Assembly (NCBI GenBank): GCA_002862465.1
Contig: PKDD01000126.1
Span: 1 to 43,391 of the forward strand
Origin: Haliea sp.
GTDB taxonomy: Bacteria; Pseudomonadota; Gammaproteobacteria; Pseudomonadales; Halieaceae
Length of the DNA stretch: 43,391 nt
Direction of reading: 5' to 3'
The notes beneath the pieces were generated by a model, which did not search any database, was not told the origin of the DNA, and was given only the letters and a program-made list of their open reading frames with translations. Both the position numbers and the translations under genes were made by a program. This document shows, piece after piece, positions 34,074 to 42,064 of this stretch. How positions within the stretch are numbered: position 1 is the first letter of the stretch; every line of letters begins with the position of its first letter.

Positions 34074-34997
34074 TCAACGCAACAACTCGGGCGCGAGGTT
34101 CTTGAGTTGGCGGCGAATACCATCGCGCCAGTCAACTTTAGTCTCGCCGATCAGTCCATGCATTTTTTCTAGGTCTATGCAAAGACTACCAAACGCTTTG
34201 GCATTGTCTTTGAAACTCGGTTCAAACCCGGTTAACTCAGTGATGTATGCACACCACTCTTCTATACTCACTTTTTGCGATCCACCGAAATTCACCGTCG
34301 TTGCCTCCGTAGCCGCCGCGCCGAGTAAGTAGGGGATTTTCTCAATATAATCGTCACTGTGAAGTGGGTTGTAATAGTTAGGCTTATCCGGATGCAGGTC
34401 GATGGCAATCCCCTGCTGCATCATCAACATGTGAAAATACATCCAACCCCCGTTGTCGCCGTAAGGCACGCTTAGGCGAGCGATAGTAGTCGGTATTTTT
34501 TGTTGGCGAGCGACAAAGCGACATACCGTTTCGGCCGCGATCTTAGAGATACTATAAGTAGGAAACATAACACGATGATTGTCGCCTAATGGGGCATTTT
34601 CGGCACGCGGGTCCTGTCCGCAATATTCATAAACAGCTGTCGATGAAAAATGAAGGAATGCTTTTGCTGCGCGACATCGAGTCATCAGATTGCCTACGCC
34701 CTCGGCATTAGCGGCCAAGTCGTATTCAAAATCGCCGCTTTTTACAACGGCAAAATTCAGCACATAATCAATATCCTCAGGGACGATATTGAGACTGCTC
34801 TCATCGGCTAGATCTGCCTGTAGTACCTCCGCACCCAGACTTTCTATCCGCGCACGATCTTCTGCCTTGCGGAACCGCGCCAGAGTATAAACATCCGCAA
34901 TTTTCGCATAATGCTCGACTACAGGCAGAGCGACCTGCCCAGTAGGGCCAGTGATCAGAATTTTTGCGTTGGTCAGGTCTACAGGGCTTGCGGGCAT
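34074..34997 (-). CDS. NAD-dependent epimerase/dehydratase (extended SDR)
   Basis: 307 residues. The N-terminal Rossmann motif is ITGPTGQVALP at about residue 15 (GxTGQ type), followed by ADLADESSL. The catalytic YSISK lies near residue 156, and SSTAVYEYCG precedes it. GAGGAA lies upstream of ATG 34997. Extended SDRs include sugar epimerases but also 3-beta-hydroxysteroid dehydrogenase/isomerases and cinnamoyl reductases. In this leftward operon (TetR, ACAD, Old Yellow Enzyme, then this gene 29 bp later) action on a hydroxy-ketone intermediate is more likely than on a nucleotide sugar. That reading is inference. Confidence 0.85.
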   Translation of the reverse strand: MPASPVDLTNAKILITGPTGQVALPVVEHYAKIADVYTLARFRKAEDRARIESLGAEVLQADLADESSLNIVPEDIDYVLNFAVVKSGDFEYDLAANAEGVGNLMTRCRAAKAFLHFSSTAVYEYCGQDPRAENAPLGDNHRVMFPTYSISKIAAETVCRFVARQQKIPTTIARLSVPYGDNGGWMYFHMLMMQQGIAIDLHPDKPNYYNPLHSDDYIEKIPYLLGAAATEATTVNFGGSQKVSIEEWCAYITELTGFEPSFKDNAKAFGSLCIDLEKMHGLIGETKVDWRDGIRRQLKNLAPELLR

Positions 34998-35026
34998 AGC
35001 ACGTTCCTCGAATAGAATTGTATGTG

Positions 35027-36091
35027 TTATAAGCCTGCGGGAGGGTAACTGCTATAACCCTCAGCACCCGGCGTGTATAGCGTCTGGGGATCAAATGCTG
35101 CTAGCTCCTTTCCGCATTGTAATCGTTCAATCAAATCTGGATTTGCAATAAAATGACGACCAAAAGATACCGCGGCGAGTTCGCCGGCCGCGACTGCGGC
35201 TTCGGCTTCGTCAAAGCTATAACTCTCATTGCCAATCAAACGACCGCCAAAATAGCGCTGGCCGAGTGCAATACTGTCCACTCTCCCACTCGGAAAACGT
35301 ATAGCATGCAGGTAGGACAAACCTAGAGCCGATACTTCATTCAGCAGATACTCGAATGTCTGCTGCGGATCATCATCCTGCAGATCATTAAAAGGGTTAT
35401 CTGGACAGATACGCATGCCCACGCGCTGCGCCCCGTCAACGCTGGCCATGGCCTCAAGCACTTCGAGCACGAAGCGTGCTCTATTAGCCACGCTGCCACC
35501 GTAGTCATCCGTGCGCTTGTTTGTGCCAGTACAGAGAAATTGAGCCGGCAAATAGCCGCTAGTACAGTGTAATTCGACACCGTCAAAACCTGCGGTAAAT
35601 GCGTTTTCCGTCGCCTTACGATAATCTGCTATTACGCTCGCAATTTCGTTCTGTGCCAGCGCGCGGGGGAGGTCAAAAGGCTGCATACCTCGAACATCAG
35701 TATACATCTCCCCTCGAGCACGAATTGCTGAAGGTGCAACCGTTTCGCTGCCTGACGCTTTATTCAAAACGTTAGCGACCCGGCCTACATGCATGATCTG
35801 GGCAACTATGCAGCCGCCCTTTTCATGCACCGCGCGGGTGACTTGGTTCCAAGCCTCAATCTGCTGCCCGTTGTAAATGCCTGGGGTACGGCAGTAGCCC
35901 CTGCCATCTTCGCTCGGAGCAATACCTTCAGAAATTATCAATCCTGCGGTGGCTCGCTGGCCGTAATAGTCCACCATGACGTCAGTGGGCAGACCATCTG
36001 CACCGGCACGGCTGCGGGTCATAGGTGCCATTACAACCCGATTACTTAAAGACAACGCGCCGAGTTGCACTGATGTAAAAAGAGTCATCAC
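35027..36091 (-). CDS. Old Yellow Enzyme-family ene-reductase
   Basis: 354 residues with the FMN TIM-barrel of OYE-like alkene reductases: MAPMTRSRAG at about 21, the QIMHVGRV region near 98 and NKRTDDYGGS at 191-200. The substrate-binding pair is usually His plus Asn or His, in H-x-x-N/H-G-Y. Here it reads H175-C-T-S178-G-Y180, so the second donor is a Ser. The enzyme should reduce an activated C=C bond (enone or enoyl) with NAD(P)H, perhaps with altered binding of the carbonyl. The start is the first or second of two adjacent ATG codons. It lies 52 bp after the ACAD in the leftward operon. Confidence 0.92.
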   Translation of the reverse strand: MMTLFTSVQLGALSLSNRVVMAPMTRSRAGADGLPTDVMVDYYGQRATAGLIISEGIAPSEDGRGYCRTPGIYNGQQIEAWNQVTRAVHEKGGCIVAQIMHVGRVANVLNKASGSETVAPSAIRARGEMYTDVRGMQPFDLPRALAQNEIASVIADYRKATENAFTAGFDGVELHCTSGYLPAQFLCTGTNKRTDDYGGSVANRARFVLEVLEAMASVDGAQRVGMRICPDNPFNDLQDDDPQQTFEYLLNEVSALGLSYLHAIRFPSGRVDSIALGQRYFGGRLIGNESYSFDEAEAAVAAGELAAVSFGRHFIANPDLIERLQCGKELAAFDPQTLYTPGAEGYSSYPPAGL

Positions 36092-36143
36092 AGTCTCGTT
36101 AGGCCACCGTAACTAAAACTCAGCGAGTCTACCGGAAAAGCTC

Positions 36144-37304
36144 TCAAGCCCCCTCTGTTTCCATGGCACGAAAGCCAAGGCTGTCATCGTCTGCCAGCAA
36201 ACGACCAAGTTTTTCCAACTGCTGGCTCGCATTCCCAAGTGAAGCACTGATCTGTTTGGCCATGAGGTAGAATCGATGGATAGGGTATTCAATGTCAGCG
36301 CCAGTACCTCCATGCAAATGTTGTGCCGTGCAAACCACTCGATGCGCTGCATCACAGGCCCACCATTTTGCAGCTCGCACCTCAGCTCTGGCATCCAGCC
36401 CCTCGCTGAGGCGCCAAAGCGCCAACCAATATGTAGAGCGAATCGCTTCTACGTCGATATAACTGTCTGCCATACGCATAGCCAGCGCCTGAAACGTGCC
36501 GAGAGCAACTCCAAATTGTTTACGCTCGCCCAAGAAATCCGCCGTGCGCCTCATGGCCTCCTCAGTAACACCAACCTGCAGTGCGCAATGGCAAACATTG
36601 GCACGCTGCTCCAGCCAATCGATAATGTCTGTCCCCTGCCCGGGTATGCCTAGGACCGCATCGTCATTGATCGTTACATTGTCCAATATTAAATGCGCTG
36701 CTCTATCACCGGACATACCAATTTCAACGGTTTGAAGGGTCACACCCGGTGCAGCAACGTCAATGACAAACACTGTTTGCTGCCCTGCAGCGTCTTCAGC
36801 CGGCACTAGAATAAAGTCTGCTACCGCGCCATCAGGTACTACGGATTTTTTGCCGTCGAGCGTCCAGCCTTGTGGCCCATGAGTTGCTGAAACTTTCGTC
36901 GCCAATGCGGGATTCATAGCCAGTTCCGCTATAGCGGCACTGAACTTAGTCTTGCCCGCCGCGAGCGCTGGCAGATAGCGCTGCTGCTGCTGCGCTGAGC
37001 CAAACTCAGCGATAGGCAGTCCGCCCAAGACTAACGAGGCAAATAGCGGTATTGGCGCAACACGCCTGCCCTGTTCTTCCAAGATCATACAAAGTTCAGT
37101 AAGACCTAGACCTGTCCCGCCGGCAGCTTCAGGGATAGCGACGCCCAGTAAACCCTGACCTGCCAACGTTTGCCATAGTGTCTCATCATAGGTCTCGTCT
37201 GTGCGCGAGAAGCCCAACAGAAACTCATCACTGGCGCGATCTGCAAAGATTTGGCATGCCAGTTCGCGAATTGAATTTTGGTCATCACTAAAAGTGAAAT
37301 TCAT
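36144..37304 (-). CDS. acyl-CoA dehydrogenase, FadE28/ChsE1-like non-catalytic-type subunit
   Basis: 386 residues with the full ACAD domain order (FSDDQNSIRELACQIF at the start, LHGGTGADIEYPIHRFY near 340). At the helix position where the partner ACAD at 38094 has Glu240, this protein reads WLEQRAN, giving Gln233, so it seems to lack the base. The end of the protein also has no GGTSEIQR-like segment. In actinobacteria ChsE1 and ChsE2 form an alpha2-beta2 enzyme with active sites from one type of subunit. The opposite-strand ACAD is the natural partner. It is 11 bp after the TetR gene, with GGAG before ATG 37304, so the two are co-transcribed. Confidence 0.88.
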   Translation of the reverse strand: MNFTFSDDQNSIRELACQIFADRASDEFLLGFSRTDETYDETLWQTLAGQGLLGVAIPEAAGGTGLGLTELCMILEEQGRRVAPIPLFASLVLGGLPIAEFGSAQQQQRYLPALAAGKTKFSAAIAELAMNPALATKVSATHGPQGWTLDGKKSVVPDGAVADFILVPAEDAAGQQTVFVIDVAAPGVTLQTVEIGMSGDRAAHLILDNVTINDDAVLGIPGQGTDIIDWLEQRANVCHCALQVGVTEEAMRRTADFLGERKQFGVALGTFQALAMRMADSYIDVEAIRSTYWLALWRLSEGLDARAEVRAAKWWACDAAHRVVCTAQHLHGGTGADIEYPIHRFYLMAKQISASLGNASQQLEKLGRLLADDDSLGFRAMETEGA

Positions 37305-37315
37305 AATGGGGCTCC

Positions 37316-38020
37316 TCAGTAAGTCCTGACCATGGCAGTCAGGTTGCGGGTATATTTAAGCTTCTCTTCTTCGGGCTGCTGAAGAAAAAGGGCTCTGTAA
37401 AACATAGTGGACAGCAGCTCTGCGAACTGCTCTACCGATAGCTGTGCGGCACGTAACGTTTTGCTCTCATTGATGAAGTACTCGCGTATTAACCCTTCTC
37501 CAATGCCGGCAAGAGAGTACACCACCATCAGCGACTGGTTATTACTAAACTTTACGTTGGGGAACAGCTTCGGCATCAGTTCTACCAGCCACATTAATTG
37601 ATTGCGATAGTTCGCTCGCAACATGCTGGAAAATGTTGCATCCTCGTCTGCCAGTTGCAGCAAAGACCGCATAACCCCAGGGCGTTTCGCGTACGTGCGA
37701 ACTATAACCAGATTGTGCGCATATATCCGCGCATACCAGTCTCCCTTGGGCACATGCTTTTCCGTTTGCGCTGGGTCATTACTAGCGACCGAAAAATCCG
37801 TCAACACTTCCAACGTAAGAGACTTCAGATCTTTAAAATAATGATAAAACAAGCCCTGAGCGACTCCAGCTTCGCCGGTGACATCGGCAATTCGCATTTT
37901 GTGATAGCCCTCGCGCTCGAGCACAACCAGCGCGGCCTCTTTCAAACCTGCGCGGGCGCGCGCTCCGCGTGCGCTGAGAACACCCGTACTTCTTGGGGCT
38001 TTAGCAATAACTTCTGACAT
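37316..38020 (-). CDS. TetR/AcrR-family regulator of the igr-like cluster
   Basis: 234 residues. The N-terminal DNA-binding domain covers about residues 22-72 (RAGLKEAALVVLEREGYHKMRI in two parts, then GVAQGLFYHYFKDLKSL), the standard TetR layout. The C-terminal domain is ligand-binding, with no recognisable sub-family. It is the first gene of the leftward operon and is divergent from the ACAD-MaoC-Ltp2 operon. A 22-bp near-perfect palindrome lies at 38036-38057 in the 73-bp gap and could let one dimer pair control both directions, including itself. The ligand is probably a CoA ester of the pathway; that is inference from how KstR-type regulators work. Confidence 0.92.
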   Translation of the reverse strand: MSEVIAKAPRSTGVLSARGARARAGLKEAALVVLEREGYHKMRIADVTGEAGVAQGLFYHYFKDLKSLTLEVLTDFSVASNDPAQTEKHVPKGDWYARIYAHNLVIVRTYAKRPGVMRSLLQLADEDATFSSMLRANYRNQLMWLVELMPKLFPNVKFSNNQSLMVVYSLAGIGEGLIREYFINESKTLRAAQLSVEQFAELLSTMFYRALFLQQPEEEKLKYTRNLTAMVRTY

Positions 38021-38035
38021 AGCGTGACAAAATAG

Positions 38036-38057
38036 TTGAATTTGAATTCAAAATCAA
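38036..38057. promoter_or_regulatory. predicted TetR operator in the igr-like divergent gap
   Basis: The arms TTGAATTTGAA and TTCAAAATCAA abut at the centre; ten of eleven positions are complementary, and the inner TTTGAATTCAAA is a perfect 12-bp palindrome. It starts 16 bp before the TetR start and ends 36 bp before ATG 38094. Its sequence differs from the CAGTCA-N4-TGATTG sites, pointing to a second regulator. Confidence 0.65.
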
Positions 38058-38093
38058 TATCATATGGCACATTAACGGAAAGGAGCCTTGTCT

Positions 38094-39266
38094 ATGTTCG
38101 TCGATTACACAGATCATCAAAAAGAGTTGCGCAGAGAATTTCGCGCTTATTTTTCCAATCTGATTAAACCCGAGCACCGCGAAGAGCTGCGCAACGCGGA
38201 AAGCGGTGAGGTTTATAAGACCCTCATCCGACAGCAAGGCTTAGACGGGATGCTCGCGGTTGGCTGGCCAGAGCAGTACGGCGGGCGCGGACTGACCGAA
38301 AGTGAGCAGCTTATCCGCTATGAAGAAGCTTTATTAGCCGGAGCACCCACACCCTTTGTCACCCTCAACACAGTTGGCCCATCGATCATTAGCAAGGGTA
38401 CTGAAGAGCAAAAGAAGCGGTTCCTCCCAGGCATAGCAGGCGGTGAGTTGCACTTCGCCATCGGCTATACGGAGCCTGCCGCCGGTACCGATCTTGCCGC
38501 CCTAACAACCTCAGCCGTTAAACAAGGCGACCATTACTTGGTCAATGGAAACAAGGTCTATACGAGTGGAGCTGAAGGTGCAGATTATGTGTGGCTCGCG
38601 GCCCGAACCAATCCTGACGTTGCGAAACACAAAGGCATTTCGATATTGGTGCTGGACACCAAAGATCCGGGATTTTCTTTTGGACCAATCCACACCATGG
38701 GTGGTGTCCGCACTAATGTTACGTATTACAGCGATGTCAAAGTCCCCGCGGATATGATTATCGGCGAAGAAAACGCTGGCTGGCGCTTGATAACGGAGCA
38801 ACTCAATCATGAGCGAGTTGGTCTCGCGGCATGGGGCATACAGGGCTGGAAAATTTTTCGGGCGGCGCTCGAATGGGCGCGTAACACTCAAAACGACGAT
38901 GGGCAGCGCGTGATTGATGACCCACTAGCCCAGCGCAACTTGGCAGAGGTTTATGCGCATTTAGAGGCTATGCGTGTCATGAACGCACGCATGTCATGGC
39001 AACTAGATCAGGCAGAGATGGACCCTGTTTTTCCTTCTGCAATCAAAGTCTACTCTACCGAAATCATGCTGGAAATTTGCCGCATACTCATGGACGTGGT
39101 CGGCCCCCATGCACTCATTGCAGCTGGCAGCGAGGGTGCCATGCTGCACGGGGATTTGGAGCATGAGTATCGTCGAGCGACTATTAGCACTTTCGGCGGT
39201 GGCGTGGTGGAAGTGTTACGTGGACTGGTCGCTACCCACGGACTTGGTATGCCATCGCACCGCTAA
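38094..39266 (+). CDS. acyl-CoA dehydrogenase, FadE29/ChsE2-like catalytic subunit
   Basis: 390 residues from ATG 38094, with AGGAG at 38081-38085; an in-frame TTG at 38088 is too close to that site. The domain order is normal: AIGYTEPAAGTDLAA near 122, NKVYTSGA near 153, and STFGGGVVEVLRGLVA at the C-terminus. The probable catalytic base is E240 in LNHERVGLA, close in number to the Glu I recall for FadE29 (Glu241). ChsE1-ChsE2 introduces the double bond in the three-carbon side chain of steroid CoA esters. The gene starts the operon that continues with the hydratase and aldolase genes. The substrate here may be another ring-linked propanoyl-CoA. Confidence 0.9.
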   Translation: MFVDYTDHQKELRREFRAYFSNLIKPEHREELRNAESGEVYKTLIRQQGLDGMLAVGWPEQYGGRGLTESEQLIRYEEALLAGAPTPFVTLNTVGPSIISKGTEEQKKRFLPGIAGGELHFAIGYTEPAAGTDLAALTTSAVKQGDHYLVNGNKVYTSGAEGADYVWLAARTNPDVAKHKGISILVLDTKDPGFSFGPIHTMGGVRTNVTYYSDVKVPADMIIGEENAGWRLITEQLNHERVGLAAWGIQGWKIFRAALEWARNTQNDDGQRVIDDPLAQRNLAEVYAHLEAMRVMNARMSWQLDQAEMDPVFPSAIKVYSTEIMLEICRILMDVVGPHALIAAGSEGAMLHGDLEHEYRRATISTFGGGVVEVLRGLVATHGLGMPSHR

Positions 39267-39299
39267 AATAATTGATAATTGCAATAGGAACTGTGTCAA

Positions 39300-40274
39300 A
39301 TGACAACGGATGAGCAAGAAGCCATTGAGTCAGAAATTTACGCCTTCGTAGGCCAACAAGTCTATCCACCCACTCCCGCAGCGGATGACGTAAACGATGC
39401 GATGATTCGTCAGTGGGCAGAAATCATGGGCGACACCAATCCGGCATATATCGACAAAGACTGGGCCGCCAGCAGTATTCGGGAACGGACTATTTCTCCC
39501 CCTGCTATGATGTATGTATGGGGTCAGGAGGGATTTCAAGTCACCAAGGGTCGCGCACCCAATGCAATGTCAAACCTTGTCAGCACTTTTGACAGGTATG
39601 GCTATACAGGCGTGCTCGGCACGAATGTCAAACAAGAATATTTCAAAGAGGTCAGCCCTGGTGACAACGTCACTATTGAGATGATTATCGACAATATCTC
39701 TGAGCGCAAGGCGACTGGACGGGGTACCGGGTATTTCTTCGAAACGTTGTCAACCTTTACTGACCAACACGGTGAAAAAATTGGCACTCAGCGCTTTAAA
39801 GTGTTGAAATTTATTCCACAAGAACAGCCCGCCGCTGCCGCAACCGAAGACAAACTTGATGTGCCTACTCGGATCGCATCCCCTCGCGGACACGACAATA
39901 AGTGGTGGTGGGAGGCTTGCGATGATGGCAAGGTGCTTATACAGCGCTGTAAGAGTTGCGGAGCACTCCGCCACCCTCCTCGACCCATGTGCGGCGAATG
40001 TAATTCCATGGAATGGGATTCCATAGAATCCACGTTGGACGGTGAAGTGCTCAGCCATACCGAAATCCATCACCCCAAGATTCCCGGCTATCAGTATCCT
40101 CTGGTATGTGCTGTCATCAAGTTGGCAGAGGGGACTAACCTAGTGGCAAATATTGTTGGGTGTTCCCCATCGGAAGTGCAAATCGGCATGAAAGTCAAAG
40201 GCGTGCTGGAGCAAATCGATGAAAAAACTATGCTGCCACAATTTTATCCGGCGCAATCAGGACTCAATCCATGA
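39300..40274 (+). CDS. MaoC-DUF35 fusion, ChsH2-like hydratase/aldolase subunit
   Basis: 324 residues in two domains. Residues 1-170 are a MaoC-type hotdog; its motif region reads GDTNPAYID, with Tyr where the catalytic His would stand, so this half is probably not catalytic. Residues about 190-318 are a DUF35 domain: a rubredoxin-like zinc ribbon C217, C220, C231, C234 followed by an OB fold (DGEVLSHTEIHHPKI). This is the domain order of mycobacterial ChsH2, whose MaoC half pairs with ChsH1 and whose DUF35 half binds Ltp2. The stop overlaps the next start by 4 bp (ATGA), consistent with tight coupling. By analogy, one complex could pass the enoyl-CoA from hydration to cleavage. Confidence 0.9.
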   Translation: MTTDEQEAIESEIYAFVGQQVYPPTPAADDVNDAMIRQWAEIMGDTNPAYIDKDWAASSIRERTISPPAMMYVWGQEGFQVTKGRAPNAMSNLVSTFDRYGYTGVLGTNVKQEYFKEVSPGDNVTIEMIIDNISERKATGRGTGYFFETLSTFTDQHGEKIGTQRFKVLKFIPQEQPAAAATEDKLDVPTRIASPRGHDNKWWWEACDDGKVLIQRCKSCGALRHPPRPMCGECNSMEWDSIESTLDGEVLSHTEIHHPKIPGYQYPLVCAVIKLAEGTNLVANIVGCSPSEVQIGMKVKGVLEQIDEKTMLPQFYPAQSGLNP

Positions 40275-40702
40275 ATGAACACAAGACACTGACTCGCGCC
40301 GAGGTATCCGTCGGCGACAAATTACCCGCCGCGGATATCGATATCACAACGGGACTGGTGGTTTGTGGCGCTTTGGCCACGCGTGATTTTGAACCCGTAC
40401 ACCACAGTAAGGCCGCTGCACAGGCCGTTGGTCTGCCCGACGTATTTATGAATATCTTGACCAGTCAAGGCCTGATGACTCGGTTCGCTACCGACTGGAG
40501 CGGGCCGGAAGCTGTCGTCAAGTCGGTGGATCTGCGCTTGGGTGCCCCCAACGTACCCGGTATGGTAATGACCGTTAGTGGCAAAGTCACAGCGCTTGAC
40601 AAAGACAGTGGGCTGGTGGATCTCGCCGTTACCGGGGAAAACAACATATGGGGAATGCACATGCAGGGCACCGTTCAATTGACATTGCCCAAGGAGTCCT
40701 AA
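40271..40702 (+). CDS. MaoC-family hydratase subunit, ChsH1-like
   Basis: 143 residues, a single hotdog domain. RDFEPVHHS gives D39 and H44, the Asp-x4-His hydratase dyad, near the positions I recall for ChsH1 (Asp29, His34). The central helix follows (VGLPDVFMNILTSQGL). Its partner is the upstream MaoC-DUF35 protein, which lacks the dyad; the coding regions overlap by 4 bp. Together they should hydrate the alpha,beta-double bond of a bulky CoA ester in the cytoplasm, forming the tertiary or secondary alcohol cleaved by the next enzyme. It is followed after 3 bp by the Ltp2-like gene. Confidence 0.9.
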   Translation: MNEHKTLTRAEVSVGDKLPAADIDITTGLVVCGALATRDFEPVHHSKAAAQAVGLPDVFMNILTSQGLMTRFATDWSGPEAVVKSVDLRLGAPNVPGMVMTVSGKVTALDKDSGLVDLAVTGENNIWGMHMQGTVQLTLPKES

Positions 40703-40705
40703 GCC

Positions 40706-41881
40706 GTGATCGCTAACGTGAAAAATAAAGCAGTAATCGTCGGAATCGGCAATACGACATTCAGTAAGGATTCTGGTGTTTCCGAACTCTCACTCGCAGT
40801 GCAAGCCGTTAAAGCTGCCATTGATGACGCTGGCCTTAAACCCAGCGACATTGATGGTATGGCAACGTTCACTATGGACACCAACGACGAGATTGAGGTG
40901 GCAAGAGCGCTCGGTGTTGGCGAGCTCACCTTTTACGGCCGTTCCCACTATGGCGGTGGCGCAGCGACTAGCTGCCTGCATCAGGCAACCATGGCAATAG
41001 CAACAGGAATGGCGGAAACGGTGGTGGTGTATCGCGCATTGAATGGTCGTAGTGGCCACCGCTTCTCTGGCGGTGTCGCCGGCGATATCACCACAGCTGA
41101 TGCTATTCATTGGGGCTGGTACATGCCTTATGGTCTGCTGACGCCCGCCAGTTGGGTCGCGATGTTCACTCAGCGCTGGATGCATAACACCGGCGTCACC
41201 AAGGATGCTCTTTTTGAAGTGGCACATTCAACCCGCGTCTACGGTGCTAACAACCCGGCAGCTTTCTTCCACGGCAGACATTTCGACCGCGCCGAGTATG
41301 ACGCGGCACGAATGATTGCGGATCCTCTGCAGTTATTCGACTGCTGCCAAGAAAGTGATGGCGGCTCAGCCGTTATCGTAACGACGCCAGAGCGGGCTCG
41401 TGATCTAAAACAGCCCGGCGTAAGCGTTCTAGGGGTGGCTCAATGTGCGGCCGACAACCAGGAGCAAATGACTTCATTTTATCGCGAAGAATTCGCAGGA
41501 ATCCCCGAGATGGAAACTGCGGCAAGAAACGTCTACGCCATGAGTGGCCTTTGTGTAGACGATATAGATGCTGCCGTGATTTATGACGCCTTCTCCCCAA
41601 TCGTACTTTGGCAGCTAGAAGCATGGGGTTTTTGCGGCTATGGCGAGTCCGGTGATTTCGTGACAGACGGCGCGCTCAGAACAAACGGCCGACTGCCTAC
41701 CAACACCCATGGCGGTCAATTGAGTGAAGCCTATATCCATGGCGTTAATGGCATCGTTGAAGCTACTCGGCTAGTGCGCGGCACCTCTGCGAACCAGCCA
41801 ACAAAGGCAGTCAATCACGCGTTAGTAACGTCCGGCGTGGGCATTCCAACCGGCGGGGCGATTCTAGGGAAAATGAACTGA
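40706..41881 (+). CDS. thiolase-fold aldolase, Ltp2-like
   Basis: 391 residues, GTG start. It is a thiolase-superfamily/lipid-transfer protein of the Ltp type, with VIVGIGNTTFSK at the start and the DAAVIYDAFSP and THGGQLSEAYIHGVNG regions near the end. Where true thiolases have GHPxGATG, this has AYIHGVNG, with Y343; Y293 is in IYDAFS. Published work on Ltp2 bound to the ChsH2 DUF35 domain describes such tyrosines in a repurposed active site that does retro-aldol cleavage, not thiolysis (residue numbers not checked here). It should release propionyl-CoA and a ring ketone. Its position after ChsH2- and ChsH1-like genes is the same as in the actinobacterial igr operon. Confidence 0.88.
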   Translation: MIANVKNKAVIVGIGNTTFSKDSGVSELSLAVQAVKAAIDDAGLKPSDIDGMATFTMDTNDEIEVARALGVGELTFYGRSHYGGGAATSCLHQATMAIATGMAETVVVYRALNGRSGHRFSGGVAGDITTADAIHWGWYMPYGLLTPASWVAMFTQRWMHNTGVTKDALFEVAHSTRVYGANNPAAFFHGRHFDRAEYDAARMIADPLQLFDCCQESDGGSAVIVTTPERARDLKQPGVSVLGVAQCAADNQEQMTSFYREEFAGIPEMETAARNVYAMSGLCVDDIDAAVIYDAFSPIVLWQLEAWGFCGYGESGDFVTDGALRTNGRLPTNTHGGQLSEAYIHGVNGIVEATRLVRGTSANQPTKAVNHALVTSGVGIPTGGAILGKMN

Positions 41882-41944
41882 GACGTTTTTTGAAGGCCGA
41901 AGCAGCAGGCTAGGCGAGCCGATCGAAAACACCTCACCGTCATA

Positions 41945-41969
41945 GGCCCGCGTACGAACCTCACGGGCT
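41945..41969. terminator. weak hairpin after the Ltp2-like gene
   Basis: GGCCCG (41945-41950) and CGGGCT (41964-41969) pair as a 6-bp stem with one G-T pair and a 13-base loop. ATTTATAG follows, not a strong T-run. It lies between converging genes and may help end transcription of the rightward operon. Confidence 0.3.
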
Positions 41970-42042
41970 ATTTATAGTAACAGTGTGGGTGCCGACGCAA
42001 CCCGCATAAAAAAATAAGGCAAAGCCCCGGCCGGACGCAAAT

Positions 42043-42058
42043 CCTGCTAGCTGGCAGG
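42043..42058. terminator. hairpin between converging Ltp2-like and MaoC genes
   Basis: CCTGC and GCAGG form a perfect 5-bp stem around TAGCTG. It starts 7 bp after the stop of the leftward MaoC gene. On that strand the following bases are ATTTGCG, so it is at best a weak terminator. Confidence 0.3.
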
Positions 42059-42064
42059 TCAGCA

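Noticed and set aside
36144-41881. Assigning cholesterol or bile acid as the substrate
   Set aside because: The module matches steroid side-chain enzymes, yet no ring-hydroxylating (KshA), dehydrogenating (KstD) or ring-cleaving (HsaC) genes are in the window.
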